A DNA stretch of 64,000 nt from Sphingomonas ginkgonis (GTDB lineage Bacteria; Pseudomonadota; Alphaproteobacteria; Sphingomonadales; Sphingomonadaceae), in the NCBI RefSeq assembly GCF_003970925.1, contig NZ_RWJF01000001.1, positions 2,660,501-2,724,500 on the forward strand, in the 5' to 3' direction. Positions 45,801 to 53,048 of the stretch are shown here, piece after piece. A model generated the notes under the pieces. The model made no database searches, was not told the origin of the DNA, and saw only the letters and a program-made list of their open reading frames with translations. The position numbers and the translations under genes were made by a program. Every line of letters begins with the position of its first letter. Within the stretch, counting starts at the first letter, position 1.

Positions 45801-47020
45801 AAGCGTCCCCGACCCTCCGCGCGAACGTCGACGAACCCCGTCGTGTCGAACGTCACGGCGGGGGAGGTCAGGCGGTAGGCATAGGTGGCGGTGTCGAACG
45901 GTCCGTCGAGCGTCCACACCAGCCGGACCTTCTCGCCCCGCATGTTGGGAAACAGCGCGGCGGGGCGGAGCAGGTCGAGCCCGACATTGACCCCGTCGTA
46001 GGCGTTGCGTGCGAGGTCGAGCGTCCCGCGGGCAACCGCGCGAAGCTCGGGCGTGGCGGCGACCAGCCGGCCCGTCACGCGGCGGTCGCGCAAGGTCGCC
46101 TCGCCGCGGAGCGTCACCATCGGCGCGGTCAGCCGCTGCAGCTTGCCGGTCGCGTAGGGCGCCACCGCGACCCGGCCGGCGAGGGAGTAGCGGCCCGCGC
46201 TGGCGCCGATCAGCAGCCGCGCCGCCGGGCGCCCCGACAGGTCGAGCAGCGCTCTTCCACCCCAGCGCGTCCAGCTGCCGCTTCCCCCGACGTCGAGCTG
46301 CATCGGCCGGCGCATCCCGACCAACGCGGGCAGCAGCCCGTCCGCCGGCGCCCGCACCCGCGCCTGCAGGTCGAAGCGGTCGCGGTCGGGCTCGGCGTCG
46401 AGGAGCAGCATCGCCCGGTCGCCGCCGCGGTCGAACGCGGCCCGGAGTTCGATCAGCGCCCGTCCGGCGCGGATCTCCGCGCTTCCCGCGAGCGAGCCGG
46501 TGCGGGGAGTACCGGTCACGCCGGTGGCCAGCTCGAGCCGCTCGATGCCGAGCTCGCCGAGATGGATGTTGAAGTCGGGCAGGATCCGCCCGCGCCGCCC
46601 GGTCGGCCGCAGCGCGGGCCGGCGCAGCAGGATCACCCGCTGCGCCGTCAGCCGGTCGATCATCAGCCCGCGGGTCAGCCAGGCGCCGGGCGACCAGTCG
46701 AGTACCACGTCGGGCGCGGTCAGGAATACGCCGCGCGGGTCGCTCACCTCGACCGAGCGGAGGTGCGAGACGCCGAACACGCTGCCGTCGATCCGCCCGA
46801 TGCGGATCCGCAGTCCCGAGGCGGTTTCCAGTGCGCCGAGCCGGTCGACGATGAAGCGATGGCCCGGCGCGGTGTCGAGGAAGACGAGGCCGCCCGCCGC
46901 GAGCAGAAGCAACGAAACGAGCAACGCGACCATTTCCCGCGCCAAGCGATTGGCCCAGTGGCGTCGCCGCACGACGACCAGTGCCGGCCCGGCATCGGGT
47001 CGGTCGGTGACGACCTCCAC
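42851..47020 (-). CDS. tamB: Translocation and assembly module inner membrane component TamB
   Basis: 1389 aa. One N-terminal TM helix (MVALLVSLLLLAAGGLVFL) then a very long beta-rich bridge, ending with the conserved DUF490 domain (RFTGTANLVRGDYDFAGRSF, LQGIEATVRVGG, LSRLLFGTSITNL). TamB spans the periplasm and, with TamA, moves lipids and helps outer-membrane protein insertion. Start is GTG one base after the tamA stop. No ATG is available near the TM helix. Confidence 0.9.
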   Translation of the reverse strand: MEVVTDRPDAGPALVVVRRRHWANRLAREMVALLVSLLLLAAGGLVFLDTAPGHRFIVDRLGALETASGLRIRIGRIDGSVFGVSHLRSVEVSDPRGVFLTAPDVVLDWSPGAWLTRGLMIDRLTAQRVILLRRPALRPTGRRGRILPDFNIHLGELGIERLELATGVTGTPRTGSLAGSAEIRAGRALIELRAAFDRGGDRAMLLLDAEPDRDRFDLQARVRAPADGLLPALVGMRRPMQLDVGGSGSWTRWGGRALLDLSGRPAARLLIGASAGRYSLAGRVAVAPYATGKLQRLTAPMVTLRGEATLRDRRVTGRLVAATPELRAVARGTLDLARNAYDGVNVGLDLLRPAALFPNMRGEKVRLVWTLDGPFDTATYAYRLTSPAVTFDTTGFVDVRAEGRGRLSAWPLRLPLRLQARRITGIGDAAGQILANARLEGLLAVTPRLVRGDRLAFTSDKLNGRVSLMLDLASGRFDILISGGLTRYRIPGLGIVDVTSELRVLPGANGRNRVAGRGEAWVRRLDNRFFAELAGGLPHLTTDLARGEDGVLHFTNLRLSAPWLAFVGAGYRRRDGTFHIEGSGRQARYGPFRLVLDGPIERPRIELLLARPNDGLGLAGVRLSLLPSGGGFDYRAAGGSSLGAFTSIGQILLPPGGPTSLVIASLAVGGTEASGRLRSDPGGFSGQLGLAGALAGELQFAPEQEHQRIDAHLTANDATLAGVTIQAGRIDGTVLLIDGRTTVTGVLNARGVSAGALAFSRVQANASLVNGRGQVRAAVAGTRGRGFDFSVLADVSPDRIVLTGRGNVERRPLVLQSAAVITRDGDGWAIAPTRVQFAGGTATMSGRTGERPQLSAELSGMPLGALAILVPGLGLEGVANGRIDYAWNGGRPTGRANLLVRGLARSGLTLASRPIDVGIAAVLTDGQAAVRAVAADHGQVIGRAQARFSPLSRQGPIVAQLLGAPLFAQLRYSGPADTLWRLSGVRIVDLGGPVAVGADIGGRLLDPQIRGSIRATGARLESAVTGLVVTDLQAHGSFAGSRLVFDQLGGATPGGGSISGRGKIDFSGGSPSLDLAFNAANARMIDRDDIAAQVTGPLTIRSNGGGGRIGGDFKLNRGRFTLGRAGSTAGVPTLQVRHTGLDTSEEITLDQLHPWTLDLKLDGGNLDVRGLGISSLWTTRLAIGGTVDAPRFTGTANLVRGDYDFAGRSFRLDRGVIRFQGETPPDPTLDISADAQLQGIEATVRVGGTSNKPEISFTSVPALPQDELLSRLLFGTSITNLAPADALQLAAAVNALRSGGRGLDPLNSLRRAVGLDRLRVLPADVASGQKTALSAGKYLGRKLFVEVITDGQGYSATRIEYQITRWLSLLSSVSTIGRTSANLRVSKDY

Positions 47021-47021
47021 G

Positions 47022-49031
47022 TTAGAAGGCCTGCCCGAGCGAGACGACGACCGCGATCCGGCTGTCGCCGGCGCGGCGGTTGAGCGGGGTTCCGACGTCG
47101 ATCCGCAGCGGCCCGAAGCTGCTGTAGTAGCGCACCCCGATCCCGGTCCCGAGCTGCCAGCGGCGAAGGCTCGGCAGCGGATCGGTCGACAGGGTCCCGC
47201 CGTCGAGGAACGGGACGATGCCGAAGCTGCCCACCCGGACCCGCGCCTCGAGCGCAAACTCCATCAGGCTGCGGCCGCCGATGGGGTTGCCGCTGGCGTC
47301 CTTGGGGCCGAGCTCCTGGTAGCCATAGCCGCGGACCGAGCCGCCGCCGCCCGAATAGAAACGGCGCGACGGCGCGATCGCGTCGCGCGGCGCGCCGACG
47401 ATCGTCCCGAGCCGGATCCGCCCCGCCGCGACCACTCGCGACGACAGCGGCCGGTAGGCGCTTCCGTCGATCTGCACCCGGGTATAGCCGAACGTCCCGT
47501 CCTGCAGGCTCAGCTCGGGGCTCACCCGTCCGCCGAGCCGGAAGCCGCGGCTGGGATCGAGCAGGCTGTCGCTGCCGTCGTAGTTGAGGCTGCCCGGCAG
47601 CGCGGCGATGAAGAAGGTGCGGCGGCGCGGCAGGCTGGTGGCGGGGTCGACGTCCCGCTCGTCCGACGCGACCAGCTCGGGACCGAGGCTGAAGGTCCAT
47701 TTCTTCTGCCAGATGAAAGTAGACTGGCGCTCGACGTTGGCGGCGAGGTCGAGCGTCCGGGCTTCGTAGCCGGGTCGGTCGAGATGGCTGGCGCTGGCAG
47801 TGACGTTGAGCGCCTGATCGCGCCGCCGCCAGTTGCTTCGGCGCAGCGTTACGCCGGCGCTCTGCTCTTGCGTTCCGAGCACGCCGGCCACGGTCAGCGC
47901 GCCCTCGGGGTTGAAGAAGTTGCGGTGCTGCCAGCTGGCCTGCCCGCGCACGCCCTCGCCGGTGCCGTAGCCGAGCTCGCCCGAGACGGTGCGGAACGGC
48001 GCGGGGGAGAGCCGGACGTCGAGGTCGACGACCTGCGGATCGGCAGTCGGCACCGCCCGGATTTCCGCGCCCGCTACCAGCCCGGTGGCGATCAGCGCCC
48101 GGCGCAGGTCGTCGACCCGATCCTGGCGGTAGCGTTCGCCGGGGCGGAAGCGGGCGATCACCCCGACATGTCGGGCGTCGAACGGCGGCGAGCCGCTCAC
48201 CCGCAGCCGGCCGAAGCGCTGGAAGGGCCCGGGCGAGACCGGCAGAACCAGCCGCGCGACATGGGTTTCATGATCGACCACGATATCCTGTTGCCCGACC
48301 GTCGCCACCGCGAAGCCGCGCTCGCCCAGAGCCACCTTGAGCGCCACGCCGGCGTCGATCACGTCCTGGGCGACGACGGCGTCTCCCTCATGCACCGCGA
48401 AGCTGCGGCGGAGCGCGGCGGCATCCTCCCCGGCCGCCTCCAGACCCGGCAGGGCGACCGAGGCGAAGCGGTAGGCCTGCCCCGGCATCGCGGCGAGCAC
48501 CACCTCGACCCGCTCGCCCTCCAGCCTGGCGCTCGGCTCGACGCTCGCGTCATAATAGCTCTGCGAGCGGAGCAGCTCGGCAAGCAGTTCAGCGTCCGAA
48601 CCCGCGCGGCGGTCGATCTGGGCGGCGTTGGCGGCGCGGCGGCGGTCACCCTCCAGCGCGCTCTGCTCACGGAAGCTGCGGAGCAGCGCCTCGCCGCCGA
48701 TCGAGCCCAGCCCGGTAATGGTGAGATGATAGGGCCGCTGCTGCGCCGTCTCCGCCGCACGGCTGTTGCGGCTCGGACGAGCGGTCTCGGGCGGCGGGGT
48801 GGTGCCGGGCGCCTCGGGCGCGGGCGGGAGCCGCGACAGGTCGGGCCAGTCCACGCCCAATCCGGGCATCGGGTCGAGCGGCGCGTCGGGATCGACTTCG
48901 GCCCCGGGCGGCCGCGGGGCCGCGGGCGGCGGCGGGACCGGCTGCGCGCGCAGCGGAGCGGCCATGGCCATGGCGACACCGGCGCCGACCAGCAGCCGGC
49001 GGGCCCGCCCTCCCCTCGCGTCGGTCCTCAT
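47022..49031 (-). CDS. tamA: Outer membrane assembly protein TamA (Omp85/BamA family)
   Basis: 669 aa. Signal peptide (LLVGAGVAMAMAAPLRAQ), a Pro-rich linker (~30-95), POTRA domains (about 100-340), then an Omp85 barrel with the loop motif SVRGYGYQELGP and terminal Phe (SLGQAF). The Pro-rich linker is longer than in E. coli TamA (577 aa). Works with TamB just downstream. The ATG overlaps no neighbour; ~56 bp precede the small gene at 49088. Confidence 0.9.
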   Translation of the reverse strand: MRTDARGGRARRLLVGAGVAMAMAAPLRAQPVPPPPAAPRPPGAEVDPDAPLDPMPGLGVDWPDLSRLPPAPEAPGTTPPPETARPSRNSRAAETAQQRPYHLTITGLGSIGGEALLRSFREQSALEGDRRRAANAAQIDRRAGSDAELLAELLRSQSYYDASVEPSARLEGERVEVVLAAMPGQAYRFASVALPGLEAAGEDAAALRRSFAVHEGDAVVAQDVIDAGVALKVALGERGFAVATVGQQDIVVDHETHVARLVLPVSPGPFQRFGRLRVSGSPPFDARHVGVIARFRPGERYRQDRVDDLRRALIATGLVAGAEIRAVPTADPQVVDLDVRLSPAPFRTVSGELGYGTGEGVRGQASWQHRNFFNPEGALTVAGVLGTQEQSAGVTLRRSNWRRRDQALNVTASASHLDRPGYEARTLDLAANVERQSTFIWQKKWTFSLGPELVASDERDVDPATSLPRRRTFFIAALPGSLNYDGSDSLLDPSRGFRLGGRVSPELSLQDGTFGYTRVQIDGSAYRPLSSRVVAAGRIRLGTIVGAPRDAIAPSRRFYSGGGGSVRGYGYQELGPKDASGNPIGGRSLMEFALEARVRVGSFGIVPFLDGGTLSTDPLPSLRRWQLGTGIGVRYYSSFGPLRIDVGTPLNRRAGDSRIAVVVSLGQAF

Positions 49032-49087
49032 CGGCCACGGTCCTAGTCAGCGCGGATGAACCGTACCAGACCGCCGGACCAACAAAT

Positions 49088-49297
49088 TCAGTGGACGGTG
49101 CCGGCGGTCTCGCGCTGGCTGAGGAGCGCAATCACCCGTTCGATCTGCCGCCAATGGCAGAAGCGGAGCACGTTGCCGGCGTCCCGGCTCTGCTCGGCCA
49201 GCAGCGCCGCCTCGTAGCCGGCGTCATCGCCGAACCGCTCGAGCAGCCCGGTGGCATCGGTCAGGGCGATACGGCTGGAGATGAACGGCTCTTCCAT
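49088..49297 (-). CDS. Small conserved hypothetical protein
   Basis: 69 aa, helical. Segment SRDAGNVLRFCHWRQIERVI followed by a short end (ETAGTVH) recurs in small sphingomonad proteins I recognise by pattern only. No signal, no TM. Function unknown. Start supported by position; SD weak. Confidence 0.6.
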   Translation of the reverse strand: MEEPFISSRIALTDATGLLERFGDDAGYEAALLAEQSRDAGNVLRFCHWRQIERVIALLSQRETAGTVH

Positions 49298-49430
49298 GCC
49301 CAGCCTCTAGCCGGCCCCGCTTTGCAATAGGTTCAAGGGACAGGGTCAACGCTTCGTTCACCATGTTCGAGCGCGAGTGGACCCGCGGCGCGGCTGGTGT
49401 ATGGCACCCGCCATGCGCCAGCCTGCCCCC

Positions 49431-49589
49431 ATGTCCGCCGGGATCCTCATTGCCATCGGCGCCATCGCCGGCTTCGCCTTCGGACTGCTCCGCGGGGAGA
49501 CCAACTGGTGGACCTTCGTCGGCACGATCGCCGGGGCCGCCGCCGCGCTGCTCGTCTACCTCGTCGACCGCACCCGCCGCCGCGGCTAG
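49431..49589 (+). CDS. Small two-TM membrane protein
   Basis: 52 aa from this ATG: ILIAIGAIAGFAFGLLRG is TM1, WWTFVGTIAGAAAALLVYLV is TM2, then RTRRRG. Alternative ATGs at 49401 and 49413 add 6-10 residues; none has a clear SD. It converges on the S24 repressor gene with a 4-bp CTAG overlap. Function unknown. Confidence 0.5.
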   Translation: MSAGILIAIGAIAGFAFGLLRGETNWWTFVGTIAGAAAALLVYLVDRTRRRG

Positions 49590-50236
49590 GCGATCCGCCG
49601 CGCCGCCCAGATCACCCGGCCGATGATGCTGAGCTGCTCGAGGCTGCAGTCGGGCCAGTCGGCGTAGGCGGGGTTGTCGGACTGGACGGTGATCCGCCGG
49701 GTGACGGGGTGGATCGCCAGCCGCTTGACCATCAGCGCCTCGTCCAGCCGAAGCACGTAGATCCCGTCGCGCAGCCGTTCGACCCCGTCGCTCTGGTCGA
49801 TCAGGATGTCGTCGCCGTCGGCGAGGGTCGACGCCATGCTGTCGCCCTCGACCCGGATCAGCGTGAGATCCTGCACCGCCGAGCCGGTCAGGTTGCGCAG
49901 CCAGCGCTCGTCGAACGCGAAATAGGGCGGCCGCTTGGCCTCGTCGTCGGTGTAGGCGCCGGGCCCCGCCGAAGCGCGGATCTCGATGCGGCTGATGGGA
50001 ATCAGCCCGCGCGAGCCGTTGCCAGGCACCTCGGGCGCGCCGAGCAGGGTCTCGGGAACGTCGAAGTAGCGCGCCAGGGTCCGGCGGTCGCGCTCGTCGA
50101 GTCGCTTGGGCACGCCGCGCTTGACGAATTGCTGGATGTAGGCCGGGTTGCGCCCGATCAGGCGCGACAGGCCGGCAAAGTCTTCCCCGCGCTCGGCGCA
50201 CAGGCGATTCAGGACGTCACGAGGACTGCCGGGCAT
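49586..50236 (-). CDS. LexA-like S24 peptidase repressor
   Basis: 216 aa. N-terminal HTH (RLIGRNPAYIQQFVKRGVPK), a probable self-cleavage Ala-Gly at ASAGP (A90-G91), and catalytic Ser133 (EGDSMASTL) and Lys171 (MVKRL). This is the arrangement of LexA/CI-type repressors that cut themselves in response to RecA or another signal. Targets unknown, but it probably represses itself and the divergent gene. An IS1595 element now sits 37 bp upstream of its start. SD is absent, so translation may be leaderless or start elsewhere. Confidence 0.8.
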   Translation of the reverse strand: MPGSPRDVLNRLCAERGEDFAGLSRLIGRNPAYIQQFVKRGVPKRLDERDRRTLARYFDVPETLLGAPEVPGNGSRGLIPISRIEIRASAGPGAYTDDEAKRPPYFAFDERWLRNLTGSAVQDLTLIRVEGDSMASTLADGDDILIDQSDGVERLRDGIYVLRLDEALMVKRLAIHPVTRRITVQSDNPAYADWPDCSLEQLSIIGRVIWAARRIA

Positions 50237-50251
50237 GGTTTGTTCTACGCA

Positions 50252-50265
50252 TAGGAAAGTGCCTA
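50252..50265. promoter_or_regulatory. TAGG-N6-CCTA dyad, candidate operator of the S24 repressor
   Basis: An inverted repeat 16 bp before the S24 start codon, overlapping by one base the target duplication of the mobile element. A third matching half-site (TAGG at 53048-53051) now lies on the far side of the element. Confidence 0.45.
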
Positions 50266-50272
50266 GACAAGT
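50265..50272 (+). repeat. Target site duplication, left copy
   Basis: AGACAAGT directly abuts the left inverted repeat. The identical 8 bases abut the right one at 53041-53048. 8-bp duplications are the known size for IS1595-family transposition. Confidence 0.88.
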
Positions 50273-50297
50273 GGCGATGTTATACATTACATACCCA
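50273..50297 (+). repeat. Left terminal inverted repeat
   Basis: 25 bp starting GGCGATGTTATAC and ending ACATACCCA. It differs from the right copy at positions 7, 14 and 16. Confidence 0.9.
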
Positions 50298-50317
50298 GCC
50301 AAGGCAGGAGGGTGCAG

Positions 50318-51202
50318 ATGTTAGCGCCTAGCCGCGTCTGGAGCCTTCGAGAGATGCTTGAACTCAATGCGTTGCCCTTCCTTGGTGCGGCAACAACCAT
50401 GGCTCGTTTGCACAGCATACTTACGAACTTGGCTGAGGATCATGGTGATGAGTCTGCAAGTGGCTCAGCAAAAACCGTTAATCCTATACTGGACAAGTTC
50501 AAAGCGGAGGCAGCAGCGATCGGGGCGCGCTTGGCCGTAAAGGCTGTCGATCGGCTGTCCGCTGCCTTGCAGGCCCCGGAATGCACTCTTTCCGTCAAGG
50601 ACCTGACGGCCGCGATTTTCCAAATCGAAAGTAGGTTCGCGGACTATTTGGAGGACGTTCAATTCTTTGCGTTAAGCGAACACGAATCAGCAATGATGGG
50701 GTCCGCCGACACGCTCGTTGCAATGGACGGCTTCAGCGTCCTTTTCCCGGCAGCCTCGTTCGAGGCTGAGGAGGCGGCCAAGTGCATCGCCTTAGGCAGG
50801 CACACTGCAGCCGTCTTCCATTCGATGAGGATGTTGGAGATTGGGATCAAGGCGTTGGCGAAGCGCCTTTCCATACCAAGCCCTACTAAGTCGGCAGAGA
50901 AGAACTGGAAATTCATCTTAGATTCTATTCGGGCAAAGGTCGATGAGCTCTACCCAGCTGGTAAGCGCCTTCCCCATTCAGAAGGAGCCGCTTTCGAGGA
51001 CTTGCTAGTTAATCTGGAAGCCGTTCGTAACCCGTGGCGTAACGCTACCATGCATGTCGAAAATATATATGCCCCGCACGAAGCGCTCCACATAACGAGG
51101 TGCTCGACGTTTTTCATGGTTAAACTGTCGAGTTTAACTGACGAGGCGGGCTGTCCGTCCGGGGCCGAGCAGCAGCTACTTGAGGGCGGCACGCGCGCCT
51201 AG
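50318..51202 (+). CDS. Cargo protein, HEPN-like (unassigned)
   Basis: 294 aa, helical and soluble. AGGAGGG stands 5 nt before the ATG. The C-terminal third (about 160-270) has RHTAAVFHSMRMLEIGIKAL, a long helix, and VRNPWRNATMHVENIYAP. The RNATMH string (R241 to H246) fits the R-x4-6-H motif of HEPN nucleases, and the pattern resembles DUF4145-type HEPN proteins. The first ~140 residues match nothing I know. Codon use is visibly more A/T-rich than in chromosomal genes. It converges on the DUF2335 gene with a CTAG overlap. Possible toxin or defence role is inference. Confidence 0.65.
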   Translation: MLAPSRVWSLREMLELNALPFLGAATTMARLHSILTNLAEDHGDESASGSAKTVNPILDKFKAEAAAIGARLAVKAVDRLSAALQAPECTLSVKDLTAAIFQIESRFADYLEDVQFFALSEHESAMMGSADTLVAMDGFSVLFPAASFEAEEAAKCIALGRHTAAVFHSMRMLEIGIKALAKRLSIPSPTKSAEKNWKFILDSIRAKVDELYPAGKRLPHSEGAAFEDLLVNLEAVRNPWRNATMHVENIYAPHEALHITRCSTFFMVKLSSLTDEAGCPSGAEQQLLEGGTRA

Positions 51203-51672
51203 TCTCCGCCTTTCCGACCCCGAATGATTGCGCCCACAGTCCCGAGGGCTCCTGCTCCCAAGAACGCAATGGCTAGCTTTTCATGGCCTAAATAGGCGGA
51301 AAGGATCGCGCCGACAATCAAAAGCGCCAAGGCGAGGAAGCCGTAAAGCCGACCATCCCGGGTGTCCTTTATGTCGCCATCGAGCGCCATTCGCTGCATG
51401 TCGTGGTTATGCTGCAAATTGCTCTCAGCCATCGAGATGATCCGATCGGCGGACCCTGGTAGAATGCTTTCATACTCACGAAGGTGACGCGGGTGAGCAA
51501 TTGGCCCAGAGAAGCGCTCCTCGGCAACTAGCCCAATCATCTGGGCGACTACCTGCTTCCGCTGTGGACCGGAAACGACGCTGCCAATGCGTTTGGTAAT
51601 CTCCTGCTCGATCTCCTCCTGAATCTCAGGGAGCGGAGCAGACTTTGGGTTGCTTGCGGGAGGCTTCCCCAA
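51199..51672 (-). CDS. DUF2335 membrane protein (cargo)
   Basis: 157 aa. FSGPIAHPRHLREYESILPG and ADRIISMAESNLQHNHDMQR are the DUF2335 signature; two TM helices follow (110-129, 132-150) and a short basic tail. DUF2335 proteins occur on phages and mobile elements; their function is unknown. Start codon TTG with GGAG 10 nt upstream, inside the end of the 78-aa ORF (47-bp overlap in another frame). Confidence 0.75.
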   Translation of the reverse strand: MGKPPASNPKSAPLPEIQEEIEQEITKRIGSVVSGPQRKQVVAQMIGLVAEERFSGPIAHPRHLREYESILPGSADRIISMAESNLQHNHDMQRMALDGDIKDTRDGRLYGFLALALLIVGAILSAYLGHEKLAIAFLGAGALGTVGAIIRGRKGGD

Positions 51673-51862
51673 TTTGGCGATACTCCACTTCCGACTGGGA
51701 AAGGGCTCTTGATACCCCGTTCCATGCCTCTAGCAAGGACGCATCAATGCTCTCCGCTCTTCCGTACCGACGAGGAGTGAAGAAAAACATTGGCGCTGTG
51801 AAGCCTTCAATGAGCCCGCGACGGAAGGCTTTAGATCCAAGCCTGAAAGTGCCCGCTGACAT
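51626..51862 (-). CDS. 78-aa cargo protein
   Basis: Starts MSAGTFRLGSKAFRRGLIEG, continues with FTAPMFFFTPRR and an acidic helical end (ALSQSEVEYRQIGEAS). Basic N-terminal helix, no TM. It ends within the DUF2335 gene, so the two are probably translated together. The A/T-richer codon use matches the element. Similarity to known families not recognised. Confidence 0.6.
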   Translation of the reverse strand: MSAGTFRLGSKAFRRGLIEGFTAPMFFFTPRRYGRAESIDASLLEAWNGVSRALSQSEVEYRQIGEASRKQPKVCSAP

Positions 51863-51928
51863 AGTCTCTATCTAACCTCTCTCCGAGGGAATTCCAACTG
51901 CCTTGCGCAAGGGCGGGTTTCCCGTCCC

Positions 51929-52075
51929 TTAACGCCGGCGCTCCCTAACTAGTTTCTCAAGCACCTCAACGGCCCTTTCTGGGTCGAGTTCGCCAGCGTT
52001 GATCAACCTTTCGGCCTCTCGCTTGAACCGCTCGCTTTGCTCTTCCGCGCTCTCGAGGTGCTTCTTGGGAGGCAT
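51929..52075 (-). CDS. 48-aa accessory protein coupled to the transposase
   Basis: Starts MPPKKHLESAEEQSERFKRE and ends KLVRERRR; a highly charged, helical peptide. Its ATG shares a base with the transposase TGA (TGATG), so the two are made together. Similar short charged proteins accompany IS1595-type transposases as far as I recall; role unknown. A GC hairpin (51911-51928) and a perfect palindrome CCTTGCGCAAGG (51901-51912) follow its stop and may terminate transcription. Confidence 0.65.
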   Translation of the reverse strand: MPPKKHLESAEEQSERFKREAERLINAGELDPERAVEVLEKLVRERRR

Positions 52076-52992
52076 CAGGCCCTCGCAGCAGTTGTTTGAT
52101 AGGTGAGGCGCTTTCCGACGATACCCTTCAGCATCAGATCGGCACGCGCCGCGTCGTCAACGCCCACCTTCTCCCGGTGGCTATAGCGAAACTCGAACTC
52201 GGCGAGATAGCGGTGCAGGTGCTTCTCGGCGCAATGCTGGTAGACGCCGCGCATACCACGCTTGAAGATGCTGAACGCGCCCTCAACGGTGTTGGTGGTC
52301 ACGTCGCCGCGGACGTACTCCTTGTTATAGTGATGCACCGCCGAGTGCTCGGCAAACTCGCGCCCGATCTTGCGATACATGACATGTTCGTCGGTCATCA
52401 AGCGAGCTTCACGCGACAGGTTCTCTAGAACGATGCCCTGGATCTGCTTGCCGCCGTCAACGTGGAAGAGTCGGCTCTTGCCGGTGTTGCGATCGACGAG
52501 GCCGAGCACAGTCATCTTGTGGCCCCAGCCACCCTTCGGCACTTCCCGGCCAGCCTTACGACCGATGTAGGTCTCGTCGACTTCAACCGCGCCGCCCTCA
52601 TGGCCGAACGGGGTAAGATCGCCTTCGCGCATGGCCTCGCGGATGCGGTGCGACATGAACCAGGCGGTCTTCAAGGTGACGCCAAGGATGCGGTGCAGCT
52701 GGTTCGAACTGATGCCCTTCTTGCTGCCAGCGACAAGGAAGATCGCCTGGAGCCAGACGTTGAGGGCAACCTTGCTGCTCTCAAAGATGGTGCCCATGCG
52801 GACGGTGAAGGGCTTACGGCACTGATAGCACTTGTAGAGGCCGGGACGGGTGCTCTTGCCCGCCAGCTTGCCGATGCGCTCGACGCCGCCACAGTGCGGG
52901 CAAACCGGACCCTGCGGCCATACGCGAGCCTCAACGAAAGCGAACGCGGCGTCTTCGTTGTGGAAGTGCGGGGCGGAGAGCTTGCTGGCCAT
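52075..52992 (-). CDS. IS1595 family transposase
   Basis: 305 aa, intact. N-terminal zinc ribbon (C31-x2-C34 and C55-x2-C58) followed by an ISXO2-type catalytic domain: VEVDETYIG (D139), LMTDEHVMY (D201) and NTVEGAFSIFKRG (N234/E237, K244). This is the DDNK/DDEK arrangement of the family. Its promoter appears to begin inside the right inverted repeat. Followed by a coupled 48-aa ORF. Confidence 0.93.
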   Translation of the reverse strand: MASKLSAPHFHNEDAAFAFVEARVWPQGPVCPHCGGVERIGKLAGKSTRPGLYKCYQCRKPFTVRMGTIFESSKVALNVWLQAIFLVAGSKKGISSNQLHRILGVTLKTAWFMSHRIREAMREGDLTPFGHEGGAVEVDETYIGRKAGREVPKGGWGHKMTVLGLVDRNTGKSRLFHVDGGKQIQGIVLENLSREARLMTDEHVMYRKIGREFAEHSAVHHYNKEYVRGDVTTNTVEGAFSIFKRGMRGVYQHCAEKHLHRYLAEFEFRYSHREKVGVDDAARADLMLKGIVGKRLTYQTTAARA

Positions 52993-52998
52993 TCACCC

Positions 52999-53027
52999 TA
53001 GGTAATTTCTCACCGTGGGTATGTCAA
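52999..53027 (-). promoter_or_regulatory. Candidate transposase promoter inside the right inverted repeat
   Basis: Minus strand: TTGACA (53027-53022), 17-bp spacer, TACCTA (53004-52999). A start ~7 bp downstream falls on the transposase ATG, so the mRNA may be leaderless. On the plus strand TATAAT (53029-53034), 16 bp after TTCTCA, points outward to the 53105 gene. Confidence 0.45.
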
Positions 53028-53040
53028 GTATAATATCGCC
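53016..53040 (-). repeat. Right terminal inverted repeat
   Basis: Reverse complement starts GGCGATATTATAC and ends ACATACCCA; 22 of 25 match the left copy. Confidence 0.9.
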
Positions 53041-53048
53041 AGACAAGT
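53041..53048 (+). repeat. Target site duplication, right copy
   Basis: AGACAAGT, identical to 50265-50272. Confidence 0.88.

Larger units (their letters stand above)
50273..53040. mobile_element. Complete IS1595-family insertion element carrying cargo genes (2768 bp)
   Basis: Bounded by 25-bp imperfect inverted repeats (50273-50297 and 53016-53040) with 22 of 25 matches, and flanked by the 8-bp repeat AGACAAGT. It holds a Zn-ribbon ISXO2-type transposase plus four cargo ORFs: HEPN-like, DUF2335, 78 aa and 48 aa. The left half is clearly richer in A+T than the chromosome around it. Transposase ORF is intact. The IS1595 family is known to include elements with passenger genes. Confidence 0.9.

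Noticed and set aside
51863-51928. The IS left end near the 48-aa ORF stop
   Set aside because: No sequence there matches the right inverted repeat, whereas 50273-50297 matches it at 22 of 25 positions with a perfect 8-bp duplication outside.
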